DNA of 64,000 nucleotides from Pseudomonas sp. Irchel 3A7. GTDB lineage: Bacteria > Pseudomonadota > Gammaproteobacteria > Pseudomonadales > Pseudomonadaceae. The position numbers and the translations under genes are program-made. The stretch's first letter is position 1. Each line of letters starts with the position of its first letter. The stretch is taken from positions 1 through 64,000 of the forward strand of contig NZ_FYED01000013.1 of NCBI RefSeq assembly GCF_900187565.1. The letters run 5' to 3'. Below are positions 62,876-64,000 of the stretch, in pieces. The notes below the pieces were generated by a model. The model did no database searches. It was not told the DNA's origin and saw nothing but the letters and a program-made list of their open reading frames with translations.

Positions 62876-64000
62876 ATGGCCCAAGATATAGAGGCAGTAA
62901 ACACCATCCAAGTTTCACTCGGCGCGAGCAAATTTGATAACTGCCCCGTGCAGTGCGAAGCCGCCAGCTTTGACGAATTCACCGATGACATATTAGTTGG
63001 GCGCGGCACGATCAAGGGTAAAACCTTCATCTGCGCGCCGATGGCTGAGGGGTATCACAGCAAGCCAGAGAAGTATCCTGGGAAAGCGGCATGGCGGCAG
63101 AAACATCTTGCCGAGCCGCGCTGCTACTTGCCTCTCGACTGCGACGGCTTCGACAGTCTGGAAACCTACTCCATGCTGCTGGGGTATCTGAAGCGCTATC
63201 AGGGCTTCGCTTACACCACGGCCAGCAGCATGCCCGAGGCGCCCCGCTGCCGGGTGGTTCTGGCGCAAACCAGGGTGACTGACCGGCAAGAAGGCATAGC
63301 GGCATGTGAGGCCGTCCAGGCGTTAATCGAGCATGAGCTTGGTGTTGGCGCGGTGAAGTTTGATCAATCGGTCTACCGGGGCGAGCAGCCTTTGTACACA
63401 CCCTTGGAAGGTGCAGAAACGTTTCGCTTCACTGGTCAGCCGGTGAATGTTGACGCCATGCTGATGCTGGTGCCCGCACCTCAGTCCAAAGGCAAAAACG
63501 GCAATCACTCCAGACTTGAGCAGGTAAAAAGCGACGATAAAATTCTACAAGCCATGATCAAACTGGGGATGGTGCGCAGTACTGAGGATGGGGAGAGGTT
63601 CATGATCGAGTGCCCGTTCGCCCATGAGCACAGCATGGACGGCGGCGATAAGGAAACCATGTATTGCCTGGCAAACACCCACGGGCACCCCTACGCGGCT
63701 TTCAGTTGCTTCCATGGTCATTGTACCGAGCGCACCCAAGTGGAATTCAATGGGGCGGTGCTAGCGCGGTACACGAAGGAAACCGGCAAGCCCACCCCAT
63801 CCATGCCGAAATTTGGATGCGCGGTTTCGCCTGCGCAATCACCGACGACCTTCCCTTCACCCTTTCCCGGCGTCATGGCCGATGCCGTCACCGCGATCAT
63901 GGCGGGCGCCAACAAACCTCAGATTGAAATGACCACGCTGGCGGTAACAGTCGCCATGGCTGCCGGGTGTGGCTACTACTATGCCCTGCCAAACGATAGC
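62876..64000 (+). CDS. Primase-like replication protein, truncated by the window edge
   Basis: Open frame from ATG 62876 (AGGAG at 62861-62865) through the last base: 375 codons, no stop. Around residue 90 is CYLPLDCDGFDSLETY, then GFAYTTASSMPEAPRCRVVLAQTR. The D-x-D and following Ser/Arg blocks resemble archaeo-eukaryotic (prim-pol) primases of mobile elements. Residues about 245-290 hold CPFAHEHSMDGG and CFHGHC, a CHC2-like zinc-binding cluster. A Pro-rich linker leads into FPGVMADAVTAIMAGANKPQIE, which resembles the start of a DUF3987-type helicase/ATPase domain. Likely the element's replication protein. Confidence 0.7.
   Translation, partial: MAQDIEAVNTIQVSLGASKFDNCPVQCEAASFDEFTDDILVGRGTIKGKTFICAPMAEGYHSKPEKYPGKAAWRQKHLAEPRCYLPLDCDGFDSLETYSMLLGYLKRYQGFAYTTASSMPEAPRCRVVLAQTRVTDRQEGIAACEAVQALIEHELGVGAVKFDQSVYRGEQPLYTPLEGAETFRFTGQPVNVDAMLMLVPAPQSKGKNGNHSRLEQVKSDDKILQAMIKLGMVRSTEDGERFMIECPFAHEHSMDGGDKETMYCLANTHGHPYAAFSCFHGHCTERTQVEFNGAVLARYTKETGKPTPSMPKFGCAVSPAQSPTTFPSPFPGVMADAVTAIMAGANKPQIEMTTLAVTVAMAAGCGYYYALPNDS

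Overview
The window is chromosomal DNA of a Pseudomonas, most likely of the P. fluorescens group. The evidence is the GC-rich coding, the gene order around rpsU-dnaG-rpoD, lptD-surA-pdxA-rsmA-apaGH and trpE/trpGDC, the Vfr regulator, the EstA-type autotransporter esterase and the many Pseudomonas REP palindromes (core GTGGGAGC...GCTCCCAC). About 60 kb is dense core genome. The last 3.5 kb is the left end of an element integrated at a tRNA-Ile2(CAU) gene.

Layout. 1-260: two strong rRNA-type promoters firing leftwards, so an rRNA operon should begin just outside the left edge. 0.3-6 kb: tyrS, an M23 peptidoglycan endopeptidase, anmK, erpA, argC. 6-13.6 kb: hemJ, a nitronate monooxygenase, a DUF805 protein, an SDR, a HIT protein, coq7, speD, an OsmC-like protein, vfr and a lipoate-ligase-like protein. 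13.8-21.7 kb: tryptophan synthesis genes split into trpGDC and rpe-gph-trpE, with the esterase gene between them. Each half is preceded by a 22-codon ORF ending ARWRWRA. 21.8-31.1 kb: an iron alcohol dehydrogenase, a polyamine-type ABC transporter operon and a two-component system whose kinase has a periplasmic solute-binding sensor. 31-34.8 kb: a DUF3530 protein and the amgK-murU-djlA operon. 34.9-42.5 kb: lptD, surA, pdxA, rsmA, apaG, apaH, glpE. 42.8-47.8 kb: the prkA-yeaH-spoVR stress cluster. 47.9-51.7 kb: cca, folK, folB, plsY, tsaD. 51.9-60.4 kb: rpsU, dnaG, rpoD and a 1248-residue solute-binding/PAS/GGDEF/EAL protein.

From 60401: tRNA-Ile2(CAU), then a tyrosine recombinase, a 178-residue unknown, an AlpA/excisionase-like HTH protein, two tiny unknown ORFs, a terminator, and a large ORF running off the right edge. 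That last ORF has archaeo-eukaryotic-primase-like motifs and a CHC2-like Cys/His cluster. The set looks like the integration and replication module of a genomic island or phage satellite whose cargo is outside the window.

Functional links. AnmK, AmgK and MurU belong to the MurNAc recycling route that bypasses de novo UDP-MurNAc synthesis. LptD and SurA are outer-membrane assembly partners. RpsU, DnaG and RpoD form the macromolecular synthesis locus. The most interesting regulatory reading is that trp attenuation leader peptides precede both trp transcripts, and that the one before trpE is also the in-frame C-terminus of Gph. Function assignments come from recognisable motifs and family knowledge; no database search was run.
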